In this document: one piece after another, positions 7,201-16,062 of the stretch | Position numbering within the stretch: the stretch's first letter is position 1 | Layout of the letters: each line of letters opens with the position of its first letter | Origin: an uncultured Lachnospiraceae bacterium | GTDB lineage: Bacteria > Bacillota > Clostridia > Lachnospirales > Lachnospiraceae | DNA length: 64,000 bases | Reading direction: 5' to 3' | Assembly (NCBI GenBank): GCA_910588125.1 | Contig: CAJUPI010000004.1 | Span: 1-64,000 of the forward strand | Notes under the pieces: generated by a model | Seen by the model: the letters and a program-made list of their open reading frames with translations, nothing else | What the model was told of the DNA's origin: nothing | Database searches by the model: none | Program-made: the position numbers and the translations under genes

Positions 7201-8529
7201 CTAGCGGAACACTGTTTGGTAAATACTGAAGAACCCTGTAAGCGATACGATGATGACCATAACCGGGGTCATAAAGCGGATCAGGAAAAGCCAGGCCTTT
7301 GCCAGCGGGAACGGGACGCCGTTTAAGCAGATTTCGTCGATTAGCTGCGCGGGCTGCCATTTCCAGCCGATATAGTAGCACATAAAGATGCCGCCGAAGG
7401 GCAGAAAGATATTGTCGGTCAGCATACATACGAAATCGAAGATGTTGTAGTTGAGAATGGATATCTCGGCCAGGGGCCCGAAGGAAAGGGAGCTGGGGAT
7501 GCCGAGAAGGAAAATAGTCAAGGACAGCAGAAATACTGCTTTTCGGCGGCTCCAGTGCCAATTGCCCATCACGAAGGAGACCGATACTTCCAATAGCGCC
7601 ACCGCGCTGGTTACAGCTGCGAAGAAGACGAGCAGAAAGAACAGAGCGGCAAAAAAGGGTCCTCCGGCCATAGCGCCAAACACCTCGGGAAGAGTGACAA
7701 AGATCAGCCCGGGGCCGGAGGCCGGCTCCAGGCCGCAGGCAAATACGGCGGGGAAAATGGCGATACCGGCGAGTAATGCCATGCAGGTGTCAAGGACGGC
7801 CACCTGGATACAGCCTTTGGGAATGCTCACATCCTTGTGCAGATAACTGCCGTAGGTGATGGTGATGCCCATGCAGAGGCTTAAGGAATAGAAGACCTGT
7901 CCCAGGGCGGCGCTCACGGAATTCAGGCTGAATTCGTTAAACTTCGGGGTAAAAATAAAGGACAGGCCAGCAGCAGCCCCCGGCAGGGTAAGCCCGCGTA
8001 CAATGATAATAAGCAAGATGATAAAAAGGGCGGGCATCATGAATTTGCTCGCTTTTTCAATGCCGCTGACACCAAAATAGCAGATCAGTGCAGTGCCAAG
8101 CATGAAAAGAAAAAACCAGATCAGCGGCTCGGTCGGATGGCCGATAAAAGCGGAAAAATCTTCCGGCGCCCGGAAAGTGACGGCGTAGCTGACAAAATAT
8201 TTGATAATCCAGCCGCCGATCACCGCGTAGTAGGACAAAATGAAAAAGGCGGCCAATACGCCAAGATAGCCGACAATGCGGGCATGCGGATGTACGGTGT
8301 CATAAGCTAGAACCGGATTGTGGCCGGTTTTGCGCCCAAGGGCCATCTCCGTGATCATGACCGGGACGCCGAGAAGACCGATAAAGATCAGATAAGCGGC
8401 CAGGAAAGGAAAACCGCCGTTGCGTCCCATGAGGTAAGGAAATTTCCATAGATTGCCGAGGCCGATGGCAGCACCGGCGGTGGCCAGGATGAAACCCATC
8501 CGGCTCGCCCATTTGTTTGTTGATTTCAT
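7201..8529 (-). CDS. Neurotransmitter:sodium symporter (NSS/SNF) family transporter
   Basis: Integral membrane protein of 442 aa, predicted to import an amino acid or related compound with Na+. The N-terminus has the NSS signature WASRMGFILATAGAAIGLGN then LWKFPYLMGRNGGFPFL; this unwound first helix holds the sodium and substrate sites in LeuT-type proteins. Around eleven hydrophobic segments follow, a count seen in many short bacterial members (Tyt1-like). GGGGGATACGT precedes the ATG on the minus strand. It stands between the palindromic elements and tcdA, apparently as its own unit. Substrate cannot be told; tyrosine, tryptophan or another hydrophobic amino acid would fit the subfamily. 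Confidence 0.9.
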   Translation of the reverse strand: MKSTNKWASRMGFILATAGAAIGLGNLWKFPYLMGRNGGFPFLAAYLIFIGLLGVPVMITEMALGRKTGHNPVLAYDTVHPHARIVGYLGVLAAFFILSYYAVIGGWIIKYFVSYAVTFRAPEDFSAFIGHPTEPLIWFFLFMLGTALICYFGVSGIEKASKFMMPALFIILLIIIVRGLTLPGAAAGLSFIFTPKFNEFSLNSVSAALGQVFYSLSLCMGITITYGSYLHKDVSIPKGCIQVAVLDTCMALLAGIAIFPAVFACGLEPASGPGLIFVTLPEVFGAMAGGPFFAALFFLLVFFAAVTSAVALLEVSVSFVMGNWHWSRRKAVFLLSLTIFLLGIPSSLSFGPLAEISILNYNIFDFVCMLTDNIFLPFGGIFMCYYIGWKWQPAQLIDEICLNGVPFPLAKAWLFLIRFMTPVMVIIVSLTGFFSIYQTVFR

Positions 8530-8571
8530 ACGTATCCCCCTATAAAATATTTTCGTGTGTGTTATTTTAAA

Positions 8572-9288
8572 TCAGGGAAGCTTAAGAAGGTCCCTGATTA
8601 CTTCACCAGCAATCAAAAGTCCGGCTACCGGCGGCACAAAAGAGATGCTGCCTGGTATCTGGCGCCGGATGGTTGCTTCCTCAGAGGGAAGAACCGGGGT
8701 GGCTGGCATTTCCTGAGAATAGAGGACCTTCAGCTGGTGAATGCCCATTTTTTTTAATTCCCGCCGCATGACGCGGCATAACGGGCATACGGAGGTCTGG
8801 AAAATGTCAGCGAAAGTAAACAGTTCCCCATGAAATTTATTGCCGGTTCCCATGGAGGAGATAAGCGGAATATCCCGATCATGGGCGTAGCGGACAATGG
8901 CTAGCTTGGCAGCTACTGTGTCGACGGCATCAATGATATAATCGACGGGGCCGATGGCTTCCATCAGTTCCTGAAGATTCTCGGGTAGCACAAAAATCTC
9001 CCGGGTGTCCACCTGGATATCGGGATTGATATCCAAAAGCCGTTCTTTCATGACCTGGGTTTTGAGAAGCCCGACAGTACTGTGGACAGCGATGCTCTGA
9101 CGGTTGATATTTGTCAGGGAAACTTTATCATTGTCAATTAGCACCAGATGGCCGATTCCGCAGCGCGCCAGTGCTTCAATACAGTGGGAACCGACACCGC
9201 CCACACCGAAAACGGCGATGGTGGTGCCGGCCAGTTGTTGCTGTCTGTTGGTTCCGATTAACCGTTCTGTTCTGGAAAATTCATTCAT
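8572..9288 (-). CDS. tcdA: tRNA threonylcarbamoyladenosine dehydratase (E1-like, ThiF fold)
   Basis: Cytoplasmic E1-like enzyme that uses ATP to cyclise t6A37 to ct6A in ANN-decoding tRNAs. The 238-aa protein opens with FSRTERLIG, then the Rossmann nucleotide loop VFGVGGVGSHCIEALARCGI and DNDKVSLTNINRQ, the arrangement of the YgdL/CsdL family. DAVDTVAAK and SSMGTGNK follow, and SVCPLCRVMRRELKK may bind a metal. The C-terminus (FVPPVAGLLIAGEVIRDLL) is hydrophobic as usual. An MoeB/ThiF activity is the alternative but no sulfur-carrier gene is nearby. The Rrf2 gene lies just upstream on the same strand, so the two may be cotranscribed. Confidence 0.9.
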   Translation of the reverse strand: MNEFSRTERLIGTNRQQQLAGTTIAVFGVGGVGSHCIEALARCGIGHLVLIDNDKVSLTNINRQSIAVHSTVGLLKTQVMKERLLDINPDIQVDTREIFVLPENLQELMEAIGPVDYIIDAVDTVAAKLAIVRYAHDRDIPLISSMGTGNKFHGELFTFADIFQTSVCPLCRVMRRELKKMGIHQLKVLYSQEMPATPVLPSEEATIRRQIPGSISFVPPVAGLLIAGEVIRDLLKLP

Positions 9289-9326
9289 GAATATTCACTG
9301 CTCCTTGGGTCATTTGTCGGTCATGT

Positions 9327-9758
9327 TCACATTAGGTTGTCATGGGGTCGGTTTTTTTGCTCTTCAATCAGATCTGCCAGGGTTACGTTGTCCACGACCA
9401 GGTTGATGGCATCCTTCAGCTGCTTCCAGACGGTCAGTGCCGCGCAGTAGGAAGCCCGCTCACATTGGTTGACGTCATCGTCCAGGCAGGCGACCGGAGA
9501 AAGACTGCCTTCGGTCTGGCGGAGAATCATGCCTACCGTGTATTCCTCCGGCTTCCGGGTCAGCATATAGCCGCCCTGGGCGCCTCGGCTGCTGCGGACG
9601 TATCCGGCACGATGCAGCAGGGTTACGATTTGTTCCAGATACTTGTCCGAGATGCCCTGCCGTGCAGCCACCTGGCTGATCTTCGTGCATTGATCCAGGT
9701 TCAAACCAAACTCAATCATCATGCGCAGGGCGTACCGCCCCTTGGTAGAAATTTTCAT
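9327..9758 (-). CDS. Rrf2/IscR-family transcriptional regulator
   Basis: 143 aa from the ATG at 9758, chosen because AAGGAG precedes it at good spacing and Rrf2 proteins begin with MKISTKGRYALR; a longer frame adds only seven residues that overlap this site. The winged helix is clear (KISQVAARQGISDKYLEQIV, then RSSRGAQGGYML). Cys91, Cys99 and Cys105 sit where IscR ligates its 2Fe-2S cluster (spacing 7 and 5 residues), so a redox or Fe-S sensing role is plausible; this is inference. No isc/suf genes lie in the window. The palindrome in its leader (9800-9842) could be its own operator. Confidence 0.88.
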   Translation of the reverse strand: MKISTKGRYALRMMIEFGLNLDQCTKISQVAARQGISDKYLEQIVTLLHRAGYVRSSRGAQGGYMLTRKPEEYTVGMILRQTEGSLSPVACLDDDVNQCERASYCAALTVWKQLKDAINLVVDNVTLADLIEEQKNRPHDNLM

Positions 9759-9799
9759 ACTTCCACGCTCCTTATCCATTGGGCAAGTTCATGTGGCAG

Positions 9800-9842
9800 T
9801 CGCTGACAGAGAACACGTTCTCTGCCGGTGGCGAGTCAGCGA
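9800..9842. promoter_or_regulatory. Nested inverted repeat upstream of the Rrf2 gene
   Basis: The inner arms CAGAGAAC (9807-9814) and GTTCTCTG (9817-9824) are separated by two bases. The outer arms TCGCTGA (9800-9806) and TCAGCGA (9836-9842) are exact complements. It lies 42 bases before the Rrf2 start. It could be an operator or a 5'-UTR hairpin. Confidence 0.5.
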
Positions 9843-9942
9843 TGCGGCTTTCCGGTTTCAAAAAATAGGCTGTAGAAATGCTGCAAGGATGATTCGTTAT
9901 TATTATTGTACAAAATAATCGGACAAAAGTAAATGGGCACTA

Positions 9943-9971
9943 TTGCTGAATAAGGAAGAAAAGGGTATAAT
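9943..9971 (+). promoter_or_regulatory. Promoter of nadE
   Basis: TTGCTG (9943-9948), a 17-base spacer and TATAAT (9966-9971), 33 bases before the chosen nadE start. Confidence 0.7.
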
Positions 9972-10004
9972 TGTTGTAATTGCGAAAGGATGGAGACGAA
10001 TATT

Positions 10005-11951
10005 ATGAAAGATGGATTTTTTCGGGTGGCTGCTGCGACCCCCGGGGTCCGGGTAGCAGATCCGGTATATAATCGGGAGCAGATTTGCAGGCTGTTGGAA
10101 GATGGAGAAACGGCAGGCGCCGGTTTGATGGTATTTCCCGAACTCTGTCTGACAGCTTATACATGCGGAGATTTGTTTTTACAGGCTCCGCTGCTGAAAA
10201 GCGCCAGGGAGGAGCTTTTGAAAATCGCAAAATGCACGGCGGGAAAGCATATGCTGGTATTTGTGGGGCTGCCGTGGGAGCATGGGGGGAAGCTTTATAA
10301 CGTGGCGGCGGCTCTTTCCGGCGGGAAACTTTTGGGGATTATACCAAAGACTCATTTGCCAAATTACTCGGAGTTCTATGAGCAGAGGCATTTTACGTCA
10401 TCCATGCAGGATGTGGTGCTGACAGAGTGGCAGGATAACTGGGTGCCAATGGGAAGCAATCTTTTATTTCGCTGCCGGGAGATGCCGGATCTTCTGGTGG
10501 CTGCCGAGATTTGTGAAGATGTGTGGGTTCCCTGCCCTCCCAGTATCCGTCATGTCCAGGCCGGGGCATTGGTGGTGGCGAACTGTTCGGCAAGTGATGA
10601 GACTGTGGGAAAGGACAGTTACCGCGAGTCATTGATCTCCGGCCAGTCGGCGCGGCTGATGTGCGGATATGTATATGCCAATGCCGGAGAAGGAGAATCC
10701 ACTCAGGATTTGGTATTTGGCGGACATAATATCATTGCCGAGAACGGTACGATATTGGCAGAATCGCGACGGTTTATACCAGAGACGATCTATGCGGATC
10801 TGGATTTGGAGCGACTGCTCGGCGAGCGCCGGCGAGTCAATACCCATCCGGGGCAGAGCCAGGAAGGATATCTGCCGGTAGAGTTTTCTCTGAACTCAGA
10901 AAATATGGTGAAAAGGCAGCAGGACAAGCTATTGCGTCCGATTGCCAGCCGCCCGTTTGTACCAGGAAATCAGGCAGAGAGAAACCGCCGGTGCGAAGAG
11001 ATTTTTACGATTCAGGCTCTGGGACTCAAAAAACGTCTTCAGCATACAGGCTGCAGCCATGCGGTGCTGGGGATATCCGGCGGGCTGGATTCGACACTGG
11101 CCTTATTGGTAACAGCGCGGGCTTTTGACATGCTGGGATTGCCACGGGCACAGATCCATGGGATTACCATGCCGTGCTTTGGCACCACGGATCGCACCTA
11201 CCGAAATGCCTGCCGTATGACAAAGGAGTTGGGGGCATCGTTAAGAGAGGTGGATATCAAGCTTGCGGTGATGCAGCATTTTGCAGATATCGGACAGGAT
11301 CTTGCGAAGCATGATGTGACATATGAAAACGGGCAGGCCAGGGAGAGAACCCAGGTATTGATGGATATTGCCAATCAGGTAAACGGGCTGGTGGTAGGAA
11401 CCGGGGATATGTCAGAGCTTGCCTTGGGGTGGGCGACCTACAATGGGGATCACATGTCTATGTATGGGGTAAATGCTTCTGTGCCTAAGACGTTGGTGCG
11501 CCATCTGGTGCGCTACTGTGCAGATATCTGTGGGGAGGAGACGTTAAAGCAGGTACTTCTGGATGTGCTTGATACCCCGGTCAGCCCGGAGCTTTTGCCG
11601 CCGGAGGACGGCGTCATATCACAGAAGACAGAGGATCTGGTAGGCCCCTATGAATTGCATGACTTTTTCCTTTATTATATGCTGCGTTTTGGCTTTATGC
11701 CGTCTAAAATATACCGCATGGCGCTGAAGGCGTTTGAAGGAGAATATGATGCTGCCGTGATTGAAAAGTGGCAGAAAGTATTTTACCGGCGGTTTTTTAC
11801 TCAACAATTCAAGCGGTCCTGCCTGCCGGACGGCCCGAAGGTGGGTTCCGTAGCAGTGTCACCGCGAGGAGATCTGCGGATGCCCAGCGATGCTGCCGGC
11901 CGGGTCTGGCTGGCGGATTTGGAAAATCTGGGAAAGGATAAAGAGGCATGA
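10005..11951 (+). CDS. nadE: Glutamine-dependent NAD+ synthetase
   Basis: Makes NAD+ from deamido-NAD+, ATP and glutamine-derived ammonia. The start at 10005 is preferred over 9990 because AAGGATGGAG (9986-9995) sits 9 bases before it. 648 aa. The N-terminal half is a nitrilase-type glutaminase: FPELCLTAYTCGDLF carries the Glu, PKTHLPNYSEFYE the Lys, and AAEICEDVWVPCPPS the nucleophilic Cys. The C-terminal half is the synthetase with the PP-loop GISGGLDSTLALL and the TGDMSELALGWATYNGDHMS region. The length and order match the two-domain bacterial enzyme. It overlaps the methyltransferase gene by 4 bases (ATGA), so translation is probably coupled. Confidence 0.97.
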   Translation: MKDGFFRVAAATPGVRVADPVYNREQICRLLEDGETAGAGLMVFPELCLTAYTCGDLFLQAPLLKSAREELLKIAKCTAGKHMLVFVGLPWEHGGKLYNVAAALSGGKLLGIIPKTHLPNYSEFYEQRHFTSSMQDVVLTEWQDNWVPMGSNLLFRCREMPDLLVAAEICEDVWVPCPPSIRHVQAGALVVANCSASDETVGKDSYRESLISGQSARLMCGYVYANAGEGESTQDLVFGGHNIIAENGTILAESRRFIPETIYADLDLERLLGERRRVNTHPGQSQEGYLPVEFSLNSENMVKRQQDKLLRPIASRPFVPGNQAERNRRCEEIFTIQALGLKKRLQHTGCSHAVLGISGGLDSTLALLVTARAFDMLGLPRAQIHGITMPCFGTTDRTYRNACRMTKELGASLREVDIKLAVMQHFADIGQDLAKHDVTYENGQARERTQVLMDIANQVNGLVVGTGDMSELALGWATYNGDHMSMYGVNASVPKTLVRHLVRYCADICGEETLKQVLLDVLDTPVSPELLPPEDGVISQKTEDLVGPYELHDFFLYYMLRFGFMPSKIYRMALKAFEGEYDAAVIEKWQKVFYRRFFTQQFKRSCLPDGPKVGSVAVSPRGDLRMPSDAAGRVWLADLENLGKDKEA

Positions 11952-12739
11952 TAACCAGTACGGCTAACAAGCAGGTAAAATATGTCAGTGCGCTGTTGAA
12001 AAAAGGGAAGGCACGGCGGGAAGAGCGACTTTTTGTAGCTGAGGGGGTGCGGATGTGCCTGGAGATTCCCCCGGAGAGAATACGGACTCTTTATATTTCA
12101 GACAGCTTTCGCGGGAATCCTCATTATGCAGAGCTGACAGAAAAAGTACGGCAGGTGGAAGTGTTGACGGATACTGTGTTTGCCGCCCTGTCGGATACCC
12201 GTACTCCGCAGGGCGTGATGGCTGTCGTGGAACAGAGGGAGTATCGCCTGGAAGAGATGGCGGCGGCGGGAAGCACCGGCCGGCCGCCTTTGCTGATGGT
12301 ATTAGAACAGCTTCAGGATCCGGGCAATTTGGGAACGATACTGCGGGCCGGAGAGGGAGCGGGTGCGACCGGGATCCTTATGGACAGTGGCACGGCAGAT
12401 ATCTATAATCCCAAGGTAGTACGATCGACCATGGGATCTTTGCTGCGAGTGCCGTTTGTTTATGTGGAAGATTTGGACGAGGCACTGGTTTTTTTGAAAA
12501 AAGCAGGGATCCGCCTCTGCGCCACTTATCTGCGTGGCAGCAGGGATTATGACAAAGAGGATTATCGGAAGGCAACAGCATTTTTGATTGGCAATGAGGG
12601 AAGCGGGCTGAGCCAGGAGACGGTTGCCAGGGCCGATGTCCGGATTCGTATTCCCATGCTGGGGAAAGTAGAATCCTTAAACGCTGCCGTTGCCGCTTCT
12701 GTAGTGATGTATGAGGCCGCCAGGCAGAGGAGGGGATAG
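11948..12739 (+). CDS. TrmH/SpoU-family RNA 2'-O-methyltransferase
   Basis: 263 aa; transfers a methyl group from S-adenosylmethionine to a ribose in rRNA or tRNA. The N-terminal substrate-binding part is typical (SANKQVKYVSALLKKGKAR-type opening; KARREERLFVAEGVRM). The SPOUT core shows motif 1 (LEQLQDPGNLGTILRAGEGA), motif 2 (FLIGNEGSGLS) and motif 3 (IRIPMLGKVESLNAAVAASV), which form the trefoil knot cofactor pocket. The exact target cannot be assigned; RlmB-like 23S rRNA modification is one option. Start codon overlaps the nadE stop (ATGA). It is followed two bases later by the TauE gene. Confidence 0.92.
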   Translation: MITSTANKQVKYVSALLKKGKARREERLFVAEGVRMCLEIPPERIRTLYISDSFRGNPHYAELTEKVRQVEVLTDTVFAALSDTRTPQGVMAVVEQREYRLEEMAAAGSTGRPPLLMVLEQLQDPGNLGTILRAGEGAGATGILMDSGTADIYNPKVVRSTMGSLLRVPFVYVEDLDEALVFLKKAGIRLCATYLRGSRDYDKEDYRKATAFLIGNEGSGLSQETVARADVRIRIPMLGKVESLNAAVAASVVMYEAARQRRG

Positions 12740-12741
12740 CG

Positions 12742-13458
12742 ATGGTCTGGTGGATCGCGGCAACGCTGGTGGCATTTTTTATCAAAGGCCTTTGTGGTTT
12801 TGCCAATACCTTGGTATTTACGACCATTTTAAGCTTTGGCAGCAGTAATCTTCGCATTACCCCGGTAGAGCTGTTATTAGGTTTTCCCACGAATCTGATT
12901 CTGGTCTGGAAGGAGCGGCGATCGATTCGCTGGAAGCTTTGTGTCCCACTGATCGTTCTGATTCTGGCAGGAAATATTCCGGGTATCTTTTTGCTAAAGA
13001 ATGGAGATTCACGAAGCGTTAAAATCTTTTTCGGCCTGGTAATCGTCGGGATCGGTGTGGAAATGCTTGTCCGGGAGATTTCTCCGAAGGAGGGGAAGGG
13101 GTCGCGGGCAGCTCTGATCCTGATCGGAATATTATCTGGTATTTTAAGCGGAATGTATGGGATTGGAGCCATGCTGGCGGCTTATGTGGGACGGGTAACG
13201 AAAGACATCCATTCATTCAAAGCTAATATGTGCGCTGTGTTTTTGGCGGAAAATTTGTTTCGGATTCCCATGTATATAGCTACAGGGATTCTGACACCGG
13301 CGGTGGCGGGGCAGGCGGCAATGCTTTTTCCGGCTATGTTGATTGGCTTGTTTGCAGGAATAAAAAGCGGAGATCTGCTGAATGAACGACTGGTGAAAAG
13401 GCTGGTAATTATCATGCTGATTCTGTCAGGAGCGGCACTGGTGGTCACTTGTAAATGA
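12742..13458 (+). CDS. TauE/SafE-family membrane transporter
   Basis: 238 aa, almost wholly hydrophobic, with seven or eight predicted membrane segments. The N-terminal helix contains FFIKGLCGFANTL and the second half repeats the pattern (GILSGILSGMYGIGAMLAAY), the internal duplication typical of TauE/SafE (DUF81) proteins. Members move sulfite, sulfoacetate or other small organic anions; the substrate here is unknown. AGGAGGGG precedes the ATG. It is the last gene of the nadE-methyltransferase unit by spacing, though no functional link is evident. Confidence 0.88.
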   Translation: MVWWIAATLVAFFIKGLCGFANTLVFTTILSFGSSNLRITPVELLLGFPTNLILVWKERRSIRWKLCVPLIVLILAGNIPGIFLLKNGDSRSVKIFFGLVIVGIGVEMLVREISPKEGKGSRAALILIGILSGILSGMYGIGAMLAAYVGRVTKDIHSFKANMCAVFLAENLFRIPMYIATGILTPAVAGQAAMLFPAMLIGLFAGIKSGDLLNERLVKRLVIIMLILSGAALVVTCK

Positions 13459-13532
13459 TGATAAAGTGTGATATACTCAATGATGTTGCAAAGAAATTTG
13501 AATTTGTTGTGTCAAAAAGGAGGTAGGAGAGG

Positions 13533-13973
13533 ATGATACCCATCTATTGGCTGATCGCATTTGTTGTGCTGATTGGGATTGAGATTGCCACCATGGCTCT
13601 GACAACCATCTGGTTTGCTGGAGGGGCCATTGTCGCTTTTTTGTTTTCCCTGTTTGGCGCCGGCATAGAGCTTCAGCTGGCAGCATTTGTGATTGCATCA
13701 TTCCTGCTGCTGTTCCTCACCCGGCCGTTTGCATCAAAGTATGTCAACAGTCAGACTGTGAAGACGAACGCGGAAGGACTGATTGGCAAAAAGGCACGGG
13801 TTACGGCAACCATTGACAATGAACAGGGGACCGGCACGGCAGTTGTGGATGGCCAGGAGTGGACGGCCAGGGCGGGAACCCCCGGGGTAAGCTATGAAAC
13901 CGGAAAGATGGTCCGGATTCGGGAGATTCAAGGAGTTAAGTTGATTGTAGAAGAGCTACAGGAGGAAACATAA
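13533..13973 (+). CDS. NfeD-family membrane protein
   Basis: 146 aa. Three hydrophobic segments at residues ~3-65 (IPIYWLIAFVVLIGIEIATM; TIWFAGGAIVAFLFSLF; LQLAAFVIASFLLLFLTRPF) are followed by a soluble beta-rich OB-fold domain (GLIGKKARVTATIDNEQGTG ... GQEWTARA). This is the short form of NfeD, which partners SPFH proteins at the membrane. AAAAAGGAGG lies before the ATG. The SPFH gene starts two bases after its stop, the standard nfeD-stomatin pair involved in membrane microdomain organisation or protein quality control. Confidence 0.92.
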   Translation: MIPIYWLIAFVVLIGIEIATMALTTIWFAGGAIVAFLFSLFGAGIELQLAAFVIASFLLLFLTRPFASKYVNSQTVKTNAEGLIGKKARVTATIDNEQGTGTAVVDGQEWTARAGTPGVSYETGKMVRIREIQGVKLIVEELQEET

Positions 13974-13974
13974 T

Positions 13975-14901
13975 ATGACGACACTGATTATTTTTTTGAT
14001 TTTAATGATCATAATACTGATTGTGCTGGTGTCCTGTGTCCGCATCGTGCCTCAGGCGAATGCGCTGGTGGTAGAGCGTTTGGGCGCTTATCTGGGAACC
14101 TGGCATGTGGGAGTCCATTTTCTTTTGCCGTTTGTGGATCGAGTGGCGAAGCGGGTGGTTTTGAAGGAACAGGTAGTGGATTTTGCTCCCCAGCCGGTGA
14201 TTACTAAGGATAATGTCACTATGCGTATAGATACGGTGGTGTTTTTCCAGATTACGGATCCGAAGCTGTTTGCTTATGGGGTGGAGAATCCAATCATGGC
14301 GATAGAGAATCTGACGGCCACCACTCTGAGAAATATTATCGGAGATCTGGAGTTGGATCAGACACTGACATCCAGAGAGACTATCAATACCAAGATGCGC
14401 TCTTCGCTGGATGTAGCCACAGATCCATGGGGGATCAAAGTGAACCGGGTTGAGCTAAAGAATATTATTCCTCCGGCGGCGATCCAGGATGCCATGGAGA
14501 AACAGATGAAGGCAGAGCGTGAACGCCGTGAGGCAATTTTGCGTGCTGAGGGAGAAAAGAAGTCCACAATTCTGGTTGCAGAAGGTAAGAAAGAGTCGGC
14601 GATTCTGGATGCTGAGGCGGATAAGCAGGCAGCGATTCTCCACGCTGAGGCGGAGAAGGAGAAGCGGATCAAGGAAGCTGAGGGTGAGGCTGAGGCGATT
14701 TTAAAGGTGCAGCAGGCGAATGCCAACGGTATTCGTTACCTGAAAGAGGCCGGAGCTGATGAGGCAGTACTGCGGTTGAAAAGCCTGGAAGCATTTATGG
14801 CAGCGGCTGATGGCAAAGCGACCAAAATCATTATTCCTTCGGAAATTCAGGGGGTTGCCGGCCTGGTGAAATCGCTGGCGGAAGTGGGAAGAGAAGAATA
14901 G
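13975..14901 (+). CDS. SPFH/Band 7 (stomatin/QmcA-like) membrane protein
   Basis: 308 aa with a single N-terminal membrane helix (LIIFLILMIIILIVLVSCVR), then the Band 7 domain (VPQANALVVERLGAYLGTWH; KEQVVDFAPQPVITKDNVTM; TLRNIIGDLELDQTLTSRE). A long Ala/Glu/Lys-rich coiled coil follows from about residue 170 (AILRAEGEKKSTILVAEGKK, then several AEADKQAAILHAEAEKE-type repeats), and a hydrophobic tail. Such proteins form large membrane cages or scaffolds. Paired with NfeD immediately upstream. A terminator-like hairpin lies 38 bases after the stop. Confidence 0.95.
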   Translation: MTTLIIFLILMIIILIVLVSCVRIVPQANALVVERLGAYLGTWHVGVHFLLPFVDRVAKRVVLKEQVVDFAPQPVITKDNVTMRIDTVVFFQITDPKLFAYGVENPIMAIENLTATTLRNIIGDLELDQTLTSRETINTKMRSSLDVATDPWGIKVNRVELKNIIPPAAIQDAMEKQMKAERERREAILRAEGEKKSTILVAEGKKESAILDAEADKQAAILHAEAEKEKRIKEAEGEAEAILKVQQANANGIRYLKEAGADEAVLRLKSLEAFMAAADGKATKIIIPSEIQGVAGLVKSLAEVGREE

Positions 14902-14938
14902 AAGTAAGATCTTTCAAAACAGAGAAGACAAGGCAGGT

Positions 14939-14966
14939 CAAAGAGGGCGAGGGATCGCTCTCTTTG
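14939..14966 (+). terminator. Terminator-like hairpin after the NfeD/SPFH pair
   Basis: CAAAGAGGGCGA (14939-14950) pairs with TCGCTCTCTTTG (14955-14966) over a 4-base loop. The following T-run is short (TGATTAG), so termination may be partial. Confidence 0.6.
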
Positions 14967-15057
14967 TGATTAGAAATCTTGACAGTATTTGTCCGTTATA
15001 GTAAGTTATAGAAGAATATAAAGGAAGTAAAAGTATATAGAAGACGGAGGGATTATC

Positions 15058-16053
15058 ATGAATTTAAAGGGCAGGCATTTTTTGACATTAAAGGATTTTA
15101 CCGCAGAGGAGATTACTTATCTATTGGACCTGGCGGCCGGTTTAAAGGAGAAGAAAAAGGCCGGAATTCCCGCAGAGTTATGCAAAGGAAAGAATATCGC
15201 GCTGATTTTTGAGAAGACAAGCACCCGCACGCGCTGTTCCTTTGAGGTGGCCGCTCAGGATCTGGGAATGGGGAGCACTTATCTGGATCCTTCAGGTTCC
15301 CAGATTGGAAAAAAGGAGAGCATTGCCGATACGGCGCGCGTACTGGGCCGGATTTATGATGGGATCGAATACCGCGGTTATGGACAGGAGATTGTGGAGG
15401 AGTTGGCAAAATATGCCGGGGTTCCGGTGTGGAATGGCCTGACGAATGAATACCATCCAACACAGATATTGGCGGATATGCTGACGATCCGGGAGCATTT
15501 TGGAGAGTTGAAAGGAAGAAAGCTGGTATATATGGGAGACGCCCGCTACAATATGGGGAATTCGCTGATGGTGGGTTGTGCAAAGCTGGGGATGGATTTT
15601 GTAGCCTGCGCGCCGGAGCGGTATTTTCCGAATGGAGAGCTGGTAGAACAGTGCCGTACCTATGCGGCAGCTTCCGGCGGCAGCATTACTTTGACGGATG
15701 ATGTAAAGACAGGAACGGCTGATGCAGATGTGATATATACGGATGTATGGGTATCGATGGGAGAGCCGGAGGATGTCTGGGAAGAGAGAATCCGTGAGCT
15801 GACGCCTTACCGGGTGACGAAAGCAGTGATGGCGAATGCCGGGGAGCAGGCTATTTTCCTCCATTGCCTGCCTGCCTTCCATGATTTGAAGACCAAGATT
15901 GGCAAGGAGATGGGAGAGCGGTTTGGAATTACGGAGATGGAAGTGACGGACGAGGTCTTTGAATCTTCTCAGTCAAAGGTATTTGACGAGGCGGAGAACC
16001 GCATGCACACGATCAAGGCAGTGATGGCAGCGACGTTGATAAATATGGAGTAG
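15058..16053 (+). CDS. argF: Ornithine carbamoyltransferase
   Basis: Makes citrulline from ornithine and carbamoyl phosphate, in arginine synthesis or in the reverse direction of the deiminase pathway. 331 aa. The carbamoyl-phosphate loop STRTR is at residues 55-59, and HPTQILAD and HCLPAFHD supply the rest of the active site; all are intact. GACGGAGGGATTATC precedes the ATG. A TTGACA box at 14979-14984 suggests its own promoter, though the matching -10 is weak. There are no arginine genes next to it, so anabolic (argF) and catabolic (arcB) roles cannot be separated; no arcA or arcC is present in the window, which favours argF. Confidence 0.93.
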   Translation: MNLKGRHFLTLKDFTAEEITYLLDLAAGLKEKKKAGIPAELCKGKNIALIFEKTSTRTRCSFEVAAQDLGMGSTYLDPSGSQIGKKESIADTARVLGRIYDGIEYRGYGQEIVEELAKYAGVPVWNGLTNEYHPTQILADMLTIREHFGELKGRKLVYMGDARYNMGNSLMVGCAKLGMDFVACAPERYFPNGELVEQCRTYAAASGGSITLTDDVKTGTADADVIYTDVWVSMGEPEDVWEERIRELTPYRVTKAVMANAGEQAIFLHCLPAFHDLKTKIGKEMGERFGITEMEVTDEVFESSQSKVFDEAENRMHTIKAVMAATLINME

Positions 16054-16062
16054 GAGTGTGGC

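Noticed and set aside
8572..9288. ThiF/MoeB adenylyltransferase
   Set aside because: Motifs and length fit TcdA better and no ubiquitin-like sulfur carrier gene is nearby.
12378..13172. 264-codon minus-strand frame
   Set aside because: Lies opposite the methyltransferase and TauE genes, which are clear; composition is Pro/Arg/Ser-rich as in shadow frames.
15058..16053. Catabolic ornithine carbamoyltransferase (arcB) in an arginine deiminase operon
   Set aside because: No arcA, arcC or arcD nearby; the biosynthetic name was kept, with the doubt noted.
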